Shown here: positions 8,187-16,772 of the stretch, piece after piece
Position numbering within the stretch: the first letter of the stretch is position 1
Layout: every line of letters begins with the position of its first letter
Assembly: GCF_013778505.1 (NCBI RefSeq)
Contig: NZ_JAAOWU010000015.1
Coordinates: 62,001 to 126,000, forward strand
Reading direction: 5' to 3'
Source: Pseudomonas sivasensis
GTDB taxonomy: Bacteria > Pseudomonadota > Gammaproteobacteria > Pseudomonadales > Pseudomonadaceae
Length of the DNA: 64,000 bases
The notes under the pieces: generated by a model
Seen by the model: only the letters and a program-made list of their open reading frames with translations
Database searches by the model: none
Told to the model about the DNA's origin: nothing
Made by a program: the position numbers and the translations under genes

Positions 8187-8903
8187 TCAGTGCCCGCCGA
8201 GGTAGGCGTTGCGCACTTCCTCGTTCACCAGCAGCTCCTTGCCGGTGCCTGTGAGGCGAATCTCACCGTTGACCATCACATACGCCCGGTCCGACAAGCG
8301 CAGTGCGTGGTTAGCGTTCTGCTCCACCAGGAAGATGGTCATCCCGGTGGCTGCCAGCTCGCGCAGGGTGGAAAAGATCTGCTTCACCACAATCGGCGCC
8401 AACCCCAGGCTCGGCTCATCCAACAGCAACAGCTTGGGCCGGCTCATCAGCGCGCGTGCGATGGCAAGCATTTGCTGCTCACCACCGGACATGGTCATGG
8501 CTCGCTGGTTGCGCCTTTCCTTGAGCCGGGGGAACAGCTCGAACATGCGCTGCATGTCTTCCTGAGCATATTTGTCGCCAATGGGGATAGTGCCCATCAG
8601 CAGGTTTTCCTCGACAGTCATGTCGGGGAACACCCGCCGCCCTTCAGGCGACTGCGCGATGCCGTTGGAGGCGATGTAGTGGGACGACTTGTGGGTAATG
8701 TCGACACCGTTGTAGATGATCTGCCCCGACTCAGCCCGTGGCTGGCCGAAGATCGACATCAGCAGCGTGGACTTACCCGCGCCGTTGGAGCCGATCAGGC
8801 TGACGGTTTCGCCTTCGTTGATGTGCAGCGAGACTTTCTTCAGGGCCTGGATCGGACCGTAGAACACGTCCAAGTCCTTCATTTCGAGGATAGGTGCACT
8901 CAT
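8187..8903 (-). CDS. livF: Branched-chain amino acid ABC transporter ATPase LivF
   Basis: A 238-residue ATP-binding subunit of a hydrophobic amino-acid (HAAT) importer. The Walker A motif GSNGAGKST is at 38-46. The ABC signature MSGGEQQM and Walker B LLLLDEPSLGLAP follow, then the switch His in LVEQNANHAL. It is the last gene of livH-livM-livG-livF and overlaps livG by 4 bases. It is cytoplasmic, pairing with LivG under the LivHM membrane subunits. A REPIN follows. Confidence 0.95.
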   Translation of the reverse strand: MSAPILEMKDLDVFYGPIQALKKVSLHINEGETVSLIGSNGAGKSTLLMSIFGQPRAESGQIIYNGVDITHKSSHYIASNGIAQSPEGRRVFPDMTVEENLLMGTIPIGDKYAQEDMQRMFELFPRLKERRNQRAMTMSGGEQQMLAIARALMSRPKLLLLDEPSLGLAPIVVKQIFSTLRELAATGMTIFLVEQNANHALRLSDRAYVMVNGEIRLTGTGKELLVNEEVRNAYLGGH

Positions 8904-9775
8904 ACCAGCTCCTCTTCGTCTGCGCCCAGGTAGGCGGCAATCACTTTAGGGTCGTTGCGGATCGCTTCCGGCCCGCCCTCGGCGATCACGTTGCCGTGGT
9001 CCAGCACCACGATGTGGTCGGAAATACTCATCACCATGCCCATGTCGTGTTCGATCAGCACCACCGTAAGGTCGTGTTCGTCGCGCAGCAGGCGAATCAT
9101 CGCGCTGAGGGCTTCGGTTTCCTGGGGGTTCAGGCCCGCTGCCGGTTCGTCCAGGCAGATGATCTGCGGCCGGGTGCACATGGCGCGGGCGATTTCCAGG
9201 CGGCGCTGTTGGCCGTAGGAAAGCTCACCGGCCAGGCGGTTGGCGCAGTCCACCAGGTCGACAACTTCCAGCCAGTAGAACGCGTGGTCGAGCGCATCGC
9301 TTTCGGCCTTGCGGTAGCCCTTGGTGTTAAGGATGCCTGCGAGCATGTTGCGGTTGACCCACATATGCTGGGCCACCAGCAGGTTTTCCAACACCGACAT
9401 TTCCTTGAACAGGCGAATGTTCTGGAAGGTCCGCGCCAAACCGGCACGGTTGACCAGGTGGGTGCCGCCGAACATTTTGTAGTACACGCGGCTGAGGAAG
9501 CTTTTCGGCGACACAAAGTCGACGGCCTTGAAGCGCTCGCCCAGCAGTTGGATCACGTTGGTCTGTTTGCCACGAATGTTCAGTTCGATCTTGCCGCCGC
9601 TGGCTTTGTAAAAACCGGTGAGGCAGTTGAATACCGTGGTTTTGCCGGCGCCGTTAGGGCCGATCAGGGCAAAGATCGAGTTGCGTTCGACCTTGAGGCT
9701 CACATCGCTCAAGGCCTTGATGCCACCGAAGTGCATCATCAGGTGTTCCACGGAGAGGACGACTTCCTTGCTCAT
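8900..9775 (-). CDS. livG: Branched-chain amino acid ABC transporter ATPase LivG
   Basis: A 291-residue ATP-binding subunit of the HAAT importer. Walker A GPNGAGKTT, signature LSYGQQRRLEIARA, Walker B IICLDEPAAGLNP and switch region VLIEHDMGMVM are all present. An insertion of about 30 residues after Walker A (NIRGKQTNVIQLLGERFKAV) is typical of the LivG/BraF type. It overlaps livM and livF by 4 bases on either side, so the four genes are co-translated. Confidence 0.95.
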   Translation of the reverse strand: MSKEVVLSVEHLMMHFGGIKALSDVSLKVERNSIFALIGPNGAGKTTVFNCLTGFYKASGGKIELNIRGKQTNVIQLLGERFKAVDFVSPKSFLSRVYYKMFGGTHLVNRAGLARTFQNIRLFKEMSVLENLLVAQHMWVNRNMLAGILNTKGYRKAESDALDHAFYWLEVVDLVDCANRLAGELSYGQQRRLEIARAMCTRPQIICLDEPAAGLNPQETEALSAMIRLLRDEHDLTVVLIEHDMGMVMSISDHIVVLDHGNVIAEGGPEAIRNDPKVIAAYLGADEEELV

Positions 9776-11049
9776 GGCGCCACTCCTTTACGTGGGGTCA
9801 CACCGGTACGGCTGATGCGGATCAAACCGCGCGGTCGCCAGATCATCATCACCACCATCAACACACCAAACAGCAGCACGCGATATTCGCTGAAGCTGCG
9901 TAGCAATTCAGGCGCCACGGTCAACACGAAGGCCGCGATGACCACCCCGACCGTCGAGCCCATGCCGCCCAAGACCACGATGGCCAGGATCAGCGCCGAC
10001 TCGAAGAAGGTGAACGACGACGGGTTGACGAAGCCCTGGTAGCTGGCAAAGAACACCCCGGCCAAACCCGCAGTAGATGCGCCGATGGTGAATGCCGAAA
10101 GCTTGACCAGCACGTGGTTCAGGCCCATGGAACGGCAAGCGATCTCATCTTCACGCAAGGCTTCCCAGGCGCGGCCAACCGGCATGCGGGTCAGGCGGTG
10201 CTTGATGTACAGCACGGCCAGCACCACCAGGAACAGCACGATGTAGATGAACATGAACTTGATGTTGGGGTTGTAATCGAGGCCGAAGAATTCGTGGAAC
10301 GGAATCCCACCCTCCTTCGCCTTGCGCCCGAACTCCAGGCCGAGGAAGGTCGGTGAAGGCACCGGCATACCGTTCGGGCCACCGGTGAACGACAGCCAGT
10401 TATTGAGCACCAGACGGATGATTTCACCGAAGCCCAGAGTCACGATGGCCAGGTAGTCCCCGTGCATTCGCAATACCGGAAACCCGAGTATGCACCCCGC
10501 CAGTGCCGCCGCGATGGCGGCCAGGGGCAGCACGCTCCAGAAGCCCAGGCCGAGGTACTGATAACCCAATGCCAGACCGTAGGCACCGATGGCGTAGAAC
10601 GCCACGTAACCCAGGTCGAGCAAGCCGGCCAGGCCAACCACGATGTTCAGGCCGAGGCCGAGCAACACGTAGATCAGCCCGAGGATCACCACGGTCAGCA
10701 GGTACTTGTTGGCGAAGATCGGGAACACGATGGCGATCACGATCAGTGCCGGAATGATCCAGCGCAGCCGCGACTTGTAGTCCGGTGGCAGTACATGCAC
10801 GCCGGAGCCACTGCTCTCGAAGCCCTGCAGAATCTTCACGCCCTTGGGGGTTTGCAGGAACAGGCTGAGGGCAAAGCGCCCGGCCATCACGATGGCGACC
10901 AGGATGGCCACGCGCGCAGGTTCCAGGTTGAAGCTGTAGCCGTCGAGGACCACGCCGACGATCGGACCGAACACGATCAGCGAAATCAGCCCGGCAAGGA
11001 TCGTATCGACGACACTTTTCTTGATATCGATAGGTTTGGCAGCAGACAT
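9772..11049 (-). CDS. livM: Branched-chain amino acid ABC transporter permease LivM
   Basis: A 425-residue inner-membrane permease. An N-terminal region with extra helices (about 1-110) is followed by the LivHM-type permease domain (GLGLNIVVGLAGLLDLGYVAF and GRAWEALREDEIACRSMG, the latter being the coupling loop to the ATPases). Length is normal for the longer BraE-type permeases. It lies 2 bases after livH and overlaps livG by 4. Confidence 0.94.
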   Translation of the reverse strand: MSAAKPIDIKKSVVDTILAGLISLIVFGPIVGVVLDGYSFNLEPARVAILVAIVMAGRFALSLFLQTPKGVKILQGFESSGSGVHVLPPDYKSRLRWIIPALIVIAIVFPIFANKYLLTVVILGLIYVLLGLGLNIVVGLAGLLDLGYVAFYAIGAYGLALGYQYLGLGFWSVLPLAAIAAALAGCILGFPVLRMHGDYLAIVTLGFGEIIRLVLNNWLSFTGGPNGMPVPSPTFLGLEFGRKAKEGGIPFHEFFGLDYNPNIKFMFIYIVLFLVVLAVLYIKHRLTRMPVGRAWEALREDEIACRSMGLNHVLVKLSAFTIGASTAGLAGVFFASYQGFVNPSSFTFFESALILAIVVLGGMGSTVGVVIAAFVLTVAPELLRSFSEYRVLLFGVLMVVMMIWRPRGLIRISRTGVTPRKGVAP

Positions 11050-11051
11050 GT

Positions 11052-11966
11052 TTACACCTTCGCCACGAGTGGGCGACCAAGCAGGCCCTGAGGACGGAAA
11101 ATCAGAATCACCACCAGCAGGGAGAAACTGAACACGTCTTTGTAGTCAGAGTTGATCAACCCTGAGAACAACGACTCGGAGATACCGAGGATGATCCCGC
11201 CCAACATCGCCCCAGGCAGGGAGCCGATGCCGCCGAGTACCGCTGCGGTAAATGCCTTGATGCCGATGATGAAGCCGGCATAGAAGTCGAAGGTGCCGTA
11301 ATTGAGGGTGATGAGCACACCGGCCAGTGCGGCCATGGCAGCACCGATGACAAACACGTAGGAGATCACGCGGTCGGTGTTGATGCCCAGGATCGAGGCC
11401 ATCTTGCGGTCTTGCTGGGTCGCGCGGCACATGCGGCCGAGCTTGGTGTACTTGATGATGTAGGTCAGCAATGCCATGCCGGCGAATGCCGCGACCAGGA
11501 TGAACACTTTGGTGTACGTAAGCTGCACGAAGCCTGTGCCGATATCGACACGCCAGGCCCCGGCCAGCAGGGTTGGGATACCTTGTTGCTTGGCGCCCTG
11601 GGCGATCTGCGCGTAGTTCTGCAGGATCAGGGAGATACCGATGGCGCTGATCAGCGGAGCCAGTCGGGTGGAGTTGCGCAGCGGTTTGTAAGCGACACGC
11701 TCAATGACCCAGCCGTAAACGCCGGTGACGACCACGGTGAAGATCAGAGTGCCGAGAATGAGCAGCGGGAAGGATTCGATGCCGAAGTAAGCCAGCAGTG
11801 CCAGACTGATCGCCGCGAGGTAAGCGGAAATCATATAAACCTCGCCGTGGGCGAAGTTGATCATGCCAATGATGCCATAGACCATTGTGTAGCCGATGGC
11901 GATCAGGCCATAGACCGACCCGAGGGTCAGGCCGTTGACCAGTTGCTGCAGGAAAATACCATCCAT
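11052..11966 (-). CDS. livH: Branched-chain amino acid ABC transporter permease LivH
   Basis: A 304-residue inner-membrane permease of the HAAT family with about eight helices. It has the family N-terminus FLQQLVNGLTLGSVYGLIA, the motif GMINFAHGEVYMI, and the coupling loop LGRMCRATQQDRKMASILG that contacts the ATPases. It is the first gene of the livHMGF block. The gap to the BraC-like gene holds only a REPIN, so transcription from the sigma54 promoter of that gene probably continues through. Confidence 0.95.
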   Translation of the reverse strand: MDGIFLQQLVNGLTLGSVYGLIAIGYTMVYGIIGMINFAHGEVYMISAYLAAISLALLAYFGIESFPLLILGTLIFTVVVTGVYGWVIERVAYKPLRNSTRLAPLISAIGISLILQNYAQIAQGAKQQGIPTLLAGAWRVDIGTGFVQLTYTKVFILVAAFAGMALLTYIIKYTKLGRMCRATQQDRKMASILGINTDRVISYVFVIGAAMAALAGVLITLNYGTFDFYAGFIIGIKAFTAAVLGGIGSLPGAMLGGIILGISESLFSGLINSDYKDVFSFSLLVVILIFRPQGLLGRPLVAKV

Positions 11967-12059
11967 AACGCAATCTCACGCGGTGAGCACCTGCACACCG
12001 GCGGGTGTGCGGCGCTTCTGGAGGAAAAAACAGATCTCGATAACAACACGGGTCCCAAT

Positions 12060-12145
12060 GTGGGAGGGGGCTTGCCCCCGATGCGGTGGGTCAGCTGAAC
12101 ACCTGTTGACTGACACTCCGCGATCGGGAGCAAGCCCCCTCCCAC
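12060..12145. repeat. REPIN between the BraC-like gene and livH
   Basis: Inverted arms GTGGGAGGGGGCTTGCCCCC and GGGAGCAAGCCCCCTCCCAC face each other. It lies inside the probable transport operon. Such hairpins can stabilise the upstream message, and would favour high levels of binding protein over the membrane subunits. Confidence 0.9.
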
Positions 12146-12150
12146 ATGGA

Positions 12151-13287
12151 TTACTTCTGCTTTTCCAACTGATGGTATTTGCCGTCTTTATCCCACTGGT
12201 AAACCACGTAGTCGGAGATTTTCAGGTCGCCCTTCGCGTCCCAGGTCTTCTCGCCCATCACGGTTTTGACCGGGTGCGCTTTCAGCCATTTGGCCGCGTC
12301 TTCGCCCTTGTTGGACTTGGCGCCGTTGAAGCCGGCGGCCAGGGCCTGCAGCGAGGCGTAGGCGTACAGGGTGTAGCCTTCTGGCTCGTAGCCGGCCTTG
12401 CGGAACTCTTCCACGACAGCCTTGCTGTCAGGCAGCAGGCGCGGGTCGGCACCAAAGGTCATGTAGACGCCATCGACGTATTGCGCGCCGCCAGCGGTGG
12501 CCACCAGTTCATCAGTCACCACGCCGTCATCGGACATGAACTTGACGTCTTTCAGGCCAGCTTCACGAATCTGGCGAACCAATGGACCGGCTTCCGGGTG
12601 CAGGCCACCGAAGTACACGACGTCGGCGCCCAGGGAGCGGATCTTGGTGACAAGCGCACTGAAGTCCTTCTCGCCACGGGTCAGGCCTTCTTCCAGCACC
12701 GGCTTGACGCCGCGCTTGGTCAACTGGGCAGCGGTGGCGTCGGCCAGGCCTTTGCCGTAAGTGTCCTTGTCGTTGATGACCGCGACTTTCTTGCCCTTGA
12801 GCACATCGACGATGTAGTCGCCGGCGACGATGCCTTGCTGGTCGTCACGGCCGCACATACGGAACATGGCGCCAAGGCCACGTTCGGTCACTTGTGGGTT
12901 GGTAGAGCCTGGGGTGATCGCGATGATGCCCGCTTCGTCGTAAACCTCGGAGGCCGGGATAGTGTTCGACGAGCAGAAGTGCCCGACTACACCAATCACT
13001 TTGTCCTGGTCAGCCAGGCGGTTGGCCACGGCAACGGCCTGTTTCGGCTCACAGGCATCGTCGCCTGCCACGAGCACAACTTTCTCGCCGTTGATGCCAC
13101 CGGCCTTGTTGATCACCTCGGCTGCCGCCTGGGCACCCTTCATGTACTGCTCACCGAACGAGGCGTTGGCGCCGGTCATCGGCCCCGCTACACCAATCTT
13201 CACATCAGCTTGAACAAACGTAGAAACACCCAGCGCCGCTGCAACGGCGAGGGCCAGAAAACCTTTCTTGTAAAACGTCTGGGACAT
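12151..13287 (-). CDS. Periplasmic amino-acid-binding protein, BraC/LivK-like
   Basis: A 378-residue periplasmic binding protein of the Leu/Ile/Val family that captures substrate for LivHMGF. The signal peptide is residues 1-27 (cleaved after VQA), and the mature protein begins DVKIGVAGPMTG, typical of the class. The family disulfide Cys pair surrounds GDDACEPKQA. ATG 13287 was chosen over an 11-residue longer frame because it starts the signal peptide and has GGAGCA just upstream. In gene order this corresponds to the second Liv system of pseudomonads (PA4909-PA4913 from memory), not the main braCDEFG operon. Its position beside amaA/amaB makes lysine or pipecolate uptake possible, but the ligand is unproven. 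Confidence 0.9.
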   Translation of the reverse strand: MSQTFYKKGFLALAVAAALGVSTFVQADVKIGVAGPMTGANASFGEQYMKGAQAAAEVINKAGGINGEKVVLVAGDDACEPKQAVAVANRLADQDKVIGVVGHFCSSNTIPASEVYDEAGIIAITPGSTNPQVTERGLGAMFRMCGRDDQQGIVAGDYIVDVLKGKKVAVINDKDTYGKGLADATAAQLTKRGVKPVLEEGLTRGEKDFSALVTKIRSLGADVVYFGGLHPEAGPLVRQIREAGLKDVKFMSDDGVVTDELVATAGGAQYVDGVYMTFGADPRLLPDSKAVVEEFRKAGYEPEGYTLYAYASLQALAAGFNGAKSNKGEDAAKWLKAHPVKTVMGEKTWDAKGDLKISDYVVYQWDKDGKYHQLEKQK

Positions 13288-13356
13288 GAGTGGTGCTCCG
13301 ATATTTTTGATTTTTGGCACTACAACTTGCGTTCAAACTTTTCACTGAAAGCTCAG

Positions 13357-13372
13357 AGCAAGCCCCGTGCCA
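13357..13372 (-). promoter_or_regulatory. Sigma54 (-24/-12) promoter of the BraC-like gene
   Basis: Read on the minus strand, TGGCAC-GGGGC-TTGCT is a full match to the sigma54 consensus TGGCAC-N5-TTGCW. The GG and GC dinucleotides are 12 bases apart. The predicted start site is near 13346, giving a leader of about 59 bases to the ATG at 13287. Confidence 0.85.
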
Positions 13373-13443
13373 TTACGTTTTTATTCTTCAAAAAGACACG
13401 GTGTCATTGTTATTACAGGCGTTTCGACGCCGCTTGCCAGGAC

Positions 13444-13518
13444 GTGCAACCCTCTAGCCTCGACAGGTGCAACCAGCCAGTTAAAAAAGTACAACCGTGA
13501 CGGGTCGCACCTGCAACC
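13444..13518 (-). promoter_or_regulatory. Four phased 8-bp repeats: candidate activator-binding array
   Basis: On the plus strand the motif (G/C)T(G/A)CAACC occurs at 13444-13451, 13467-13474, 13489-13496 and 13511-13518. The start-to-start spacing is 23, 22 and 22 bases, about two helical turns, so all copies lie on one face of the DNA. They lie about 70-150 bases upstream of the sigma54 promoter, the usual range for enhancer-binding-protein sites. The flanking sequence is not repeated, so this is not a simple tandem duplication. The cognate activator is unknown. Confidence 0.65.
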
Positions 13519-13661
13519 GAATGGATAAACACCCCGCTCCACACCTGTAACAGCGTGCGTAACGGAACTGCACATTTACAGTGCGTGATTGCTACGACCT
13601 GCACCAATACAGATTAGTAGCCTGCTAAGAAAATGCAGGCTTCTGAGCGGTATTTCGCTGA
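13519..13661. other. Remainder of the gene-free stretch before the BraC-like gene
   Basis: Between the phased repeats and the 3' end of amaA nothing further is seen: no terminator with a T run, no gene, no REP element. Short open frames here lack ribosome sites. Confidence 0.4.
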
Positions 13662-14957
13662 TCAGATCACGATCCTCAAGCATTGCCCGGCGTGATACAG
13701 CGAGAATCCCGCCTCGTACAGGCAACTGCGCAGACCCACTCCGGCCAACGGTTGCATGGGCGCGAAGGGAATCGGCAGTGCTTGGGGATCCTGGTGACAC
13801 AAGTAGTCGGCGAACGCCTTGCCGACCACACTGCCGGTGGTCACGCCGCGTCCGTTATAGCCCGTGACAGCGACCAGTCCAGGGGCCGGTTCGAACAGGC
13901 GCATCAAGTGATCGGGGGTGAACGCGATGCAGCCGGTCCAGGTGAATTCCCACTGCACCGATTTGAGGTACGGGAAGTAGTGTTGCTGCACCCGATCGGC
14001 CCACGCCTTGAGGAACCACGCCGGTTTCTGGTTGCCATTGCCCAGGCTGCCGAGCAATAAACGACCATCGGCATCGCGGCGGATACTGCTCAATACCTGA
14101 CGCGTGTCCCACGATCCCTGGCCGCCAGGGAGAATCTGCTGGGCGGCTTCGTCGGTGAGCGGAGCCGACGCGACCTGGTAGTAATAACCGGGGAAAAAGT
14201 TACGCCGCAGCTCGGTCCATTCGCCTTCGGTGTAGGCATTGGAGGCAACGACCACTTGTGCAGCCTGCACTGCCCCGTGCTGGGTCTGAACCGACCAAAG
14301 TGCACCTTGGCGCTCCAATTGGGTGACCGGTGAATGGTCAAACAACTGCCCGCCGAGCCCGACCGCAGCATTGGCCAGCCCAGAGGTGTAGGCCATGGGA
14401 TTCAAGGTGCCCGCACGCCGATCCAGCAAGGCGGCGGCAATTTTTTTAGTGCCGGTGGCTTGCTCGCAGGCCTGACCGGTGAGCAACTCCACTGGCGCGC
14501 CACGGCGCTTCCATTGTTCTTCACGACTGCGCAAATCCGCCTCGCCACGGGCGTTGTGCGCCATGTGCAAGGTGCCCTCGCGGCGCAGTTGGCAATCGAT
14601 GTTGTATTTGTCGATGAGGCTGAACACCAGAGACGGTGCCGCGCCCAACATGCGGTTGAGCTGGCTGCCCACCGCTTCGCCGAAACCGGCTTCGATGTCG
14701 TCCGGGGGGATCCATAAACCGGCGTTCACCAGCCCGACATTGCGCCCCGAACCGCCGTGGCCAGTGCGATGAGCCTCCAGCACGGCGACGCTTTTACCCT
14801 GTTCCAGCAAGTGAATGGCGGCCGACAATCCGGTGATGCCGGCGCCGATCACGCACACATCCACCTTGACCTCGCCCTTGACCTCGCCCTTGAGCGCGGC
14901 ACGATCCGGCCGGCCAGGGGTGAGGTGTTCCCACAAACACGTTTCGCGTAATGCCAT
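13662..14957 (-). CDS. amaA: FAD-dependent L-pipecolate oxidase, AmaA-like
   Basis: A 431-residue flavin amine oxidase of the DAO family. The FAD Rossmann motif VCVIGAGITGLSAA lies at about 34-47 (GAGITG 39-44), with the ribose-binding acid at E61. The C-terminal FAD motif is VTGYNGRGVTTG. Its partner downstream of the regulator is an ALDH7-type AmaB, and this pair in P. putida oxidises L-pipecolate to piperideine-6-carboxylate and then to 2-aminoadipate in D-lysine catabolism. The name rests on that pairing. A gamma-glutamylputrescine-oxidase-like role is the main alternative. ATG 14957 follows CCGGAG at a good distance. A 12-bp tandem repeat gives GEVKGEVK at residues 24-31. Confidence 0.8.
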   Translation of the reverse strand: MALRETCLWEHLTPGRPDRAALKGEVKGEVKVDVCVIGAGITGLSAAIHLLEQGKSVAVLEAHRTGHGGSGRNVGLVNAGLWIPPDDIEAGFGEAVGSQLNRMLGAAPSLVFSLIDKYNIDCQLRREGTLHMAHNARGEADLRSREEQWKRRGAPVELLTGQACEQATGTKKIAAALLDRRAGTLNPMAYTSGLANAAVGLGGQLFDHSPVTQLERQGALWSVQTQHGAVQAAQVVVASNAYTEGEWTELRRNFFPGYYYQVASAPLTDEAAQQILPGGQGSWDTRQVLSSIRRDADGRLLLGSLGNGNQKPAWFLKAWADRVQQHYFPYLKSVQWEFTWTGCIAFTPDHLMRLFEPAPGLVAVTGYNGRGVTTGSVVGKAFADYLCHQDPQALPIPFAPMQPLAGVGLRSCLYEAGFSLYHAGQCLRIVI

Positions 14958-15015
14958 TGCCAGACTCCGGTGAGACCCAACAAACATCTATTCCGAACTG
15001 CAAATGAGGTCACAT

Positions 15016-15100
15016 GTGGGAGGGGGCTTGCTCCCGATGGCGGTGTATCAGACAACACTTCAAACCTGATTCACCGCCATCGGGAGCAAGCCCCCTCCCA
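15016..15100. repeat. REPIN between amaB and amaA
   Basis: Inverted arms GTGGGAGGGGGCTTGCTCCC and GGGAGCAAGCCCCCTCCCA surround matching GATGGCGGTG / CACCGCCATC extensions, giving a long hairpin. It separates two genes that otherwise look like one transcription unit. Confidence 0.9.
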
Positions 15101-15127
15101 TACTCACCTCACTCCGACTTGAGGAAA

Positions 15128-16618
15128 TCAGTCGAAGGTGATGCCCTGGGCCAGCGGCAGTTCCAGCGAGTAGTTCACGGTATTGGTCTGGCGGCGCATA
15201 TACCCGCGCCACGCATCCGAACCCGACTCACGACCGCCGCCGGTCTCTTTTTCACCGCCAAACGCGCCGCCAATTTCTGCGCCGCTTGGGCCGATATTGA
15301 CGTTGGCAATGCCGCAGTCACTGCCGACTGCCGACATGAACTGCTCGGCTTCACGCACGTCAGTGGTGAAGATGCACGAGGACAGGCCTTGGGGCACCGC
15401 GTTGTTCAGGCGCAGGGCTTCGGCGAAGTCGGTGTAGCCGACGACATACAGAATCGGCGCGAAGGTTTCGGTGCACACCACGTCGCTTTGCTCGGGCATC
15501 TCCACAATGGCCGGCGACACGTAGTAGGCGTTGGGGAATGTGTCTTCCAACTGGCGCTTGCCGCCGAACACTTTGCCGCCTTCGCTCAGCGCTTGCTCCA
15601 GCGCGTCCTGCATATTGTCGAAACCGTGCTTGTCGATCAGCGGGCCGATCAGGTTGCCTTCCAGCGGGTGGCCGATGCGCACTTTGGAATAGGCGGCCTT
15701 GAGGCGGGTGACGATTTCTTCCTTGACCGATTCATGGGCAATCAGGCGGCGCAGGGTGGTGCAGCGCTGGCCGGCGGTGCCGACGGCGCTGAACAGAATG
15801 GCGCGCACGGCCATGTCCAGGTCGGCACTTGGGCCGAGGATCATCGCGTTGTTGCCGCCCAGTTCCAGGATGCTGCGGGCGAAACGTGCGGCGACTTTCG
15901 GCGCCACTTCGCGGCCCATGCGCGTACTGCCGGTGGCGCTGATCAACGCCACACGCGGGTCATCCACCAGCGCGGCGCCTGCATCGCGACCACCGATGAT
16001 CACTTGGCTCAGATACTCAGGGGCGCCGTCGAATTTCTTCAGCACGCGCTCGAACAGCGCCTGGCAAGCCAGGGCCGTGAGCGGGGTCTTTTCCGAGGGT
16101 TTCCAGATCACGGCGTTGCCGCACACCAGGGCCAGGGCGGTGTTCCATGCCCACACGGCGACCGGGAAGTTGAAGGCGCTGATGACGCCGACCACGCCCA
16201 GCGGGTGCCAGGTTTCACGCATGTGGTGGCCTGGGCGCTCGGAAGCGATGGTCAAGCCGTACAACTGACGCGACAGACCGACCGCGAAATCGCAGATGTC
16301 GATCATTTCCTGCACTTCACCCAGGCCTTCCTGGGTGATCTTGCCCGCTTCCCAGGACACCAGCTCGCCCAGGTCGGCCTTGTATTCGCGCAGCACGTCG
16401 CCGAATTGGCGCACCAGCTCACCGCGACGCGGCGCCGGTACTTTGCGCCAGGCGTCGAATGCATGCTCGGCGCGACTGACCTGTTGCTCCACCTCGGCGG
16501 CACCTTCCCAATGCACACTGCCGATTTGGCTGCCATCAATCGGCGAATGCACGGGCTGTTTGCCCGTCTGGTACAGCGACGGGTTCACCCCGAGACGATC
16601 AAGCAATGCGGCAACCAT
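15128..16618 (-). CDS. amaB: Piperideine-6-carboxylate / aminoadipate semialdehyde dehydrogenase AmaB
   Basis: A 496-residue aldehyde dehydrogenase of the ALDH7A1 (antiquitin) type. It oxidises 2-aminoadipate-6-semialdehyde, the open form of piperideine-6-carboxylate, to 2-aminoadipate with NAD+. The motifs ISAFNFPVAVWAWN (146-159) and KPSEKTPLT (173-181) line the cofactor site. The catalytic Glu is E252 in ELGGNN, and the nucleophile is C286 in GTAGQRCTTLRR. The C-terminal GGAFGGEKETGGGRESGSD stretch is characteristic of ALDH7. It is divergent from the LysR gene and upstream of amaA. The leader contains a GC-rich palindrome followed by T6. Confidence 0.93.
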   Translation of the reverse strand: MVAALLDRLGVNPSLYQTGKQPVHSPIDGSQIGSVHWEGAAEVEQQVSRAEHAFDAWRKVPAPRRGELVRQFGDVLREYKADLGELVSWEAGKITQEGLGEVQEMIDICDFAVGLSRQLYGLTIASERPGHHMRETWHPLGVVGVISAFNFPVAVWAWNTALALVCGNAVIWKPSEKTPLTALACQALFERVLKKFDGAPEYLSQVIIGGRDAGAALVDDPRVALISATGSTRMGREVAPKVAARFARSILELGGNNAMILGPSADLDMAVRAILFSAVGTAGQRCTTLRRLIAHESVKEEIVTRLKAAYSKVRIGHPLEGNLIGPLIDKHGFDNMQDALEQALSEGGKVFGGKRQLEDTFPNAYYVSPAIVEMPEQSDVVCTETFAPILYVVGYTDFAEALRLNNAVPQGLSSCIFTTDVREAEQFMSAVGSDCGIANVNIGPSGAEIGGAFGGEKETGGGRESGSDAWRGYMRRQTNTVNYSLELPLAQGITFD

Positions 16619-16642
16619 GGGTCACTCCTTCAAACTGCAAAC

Positions 16643-16664
16643 AAAAAATTCGCGCCGCGGCGCG
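16643..16664 (-). promoter_or_regulatory. Attenuator-like GC palindrome plus T6 in the amaB leader
   Basis: CGCGCCGCGGCGCG (16651-16664) is a perfect 14-bp palindrome. On the minus strand it is followed by AA and then TTTTTT, 25 bases before the amaB start. It could act as a short terminator/attenuator or as a protein-binding site. The hairpin stem is only 5 bp if a 4-base loop is required. Confidence 0.35.
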
Positions 16665-16772
16665 CACGGCAATCCAGACCTTATTTGTAGCTGGCTCAAG
16701 ACTTGCCAACAAACGACGATTAGGCGAGATATCATTCCGTTTATTCATGCAAAGCATAAAAAGAGGCACGCC

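Noticed and set aside
16692..16707. TGGCTC-N5-TTGCC, a possible sigma54 promoter for the LysR gene
   Set aside because: GG-GC spacing is right, but two consensus positions are wrong and LysR genes are rarely sigma54-dependent. Kept as a weak possibility only.
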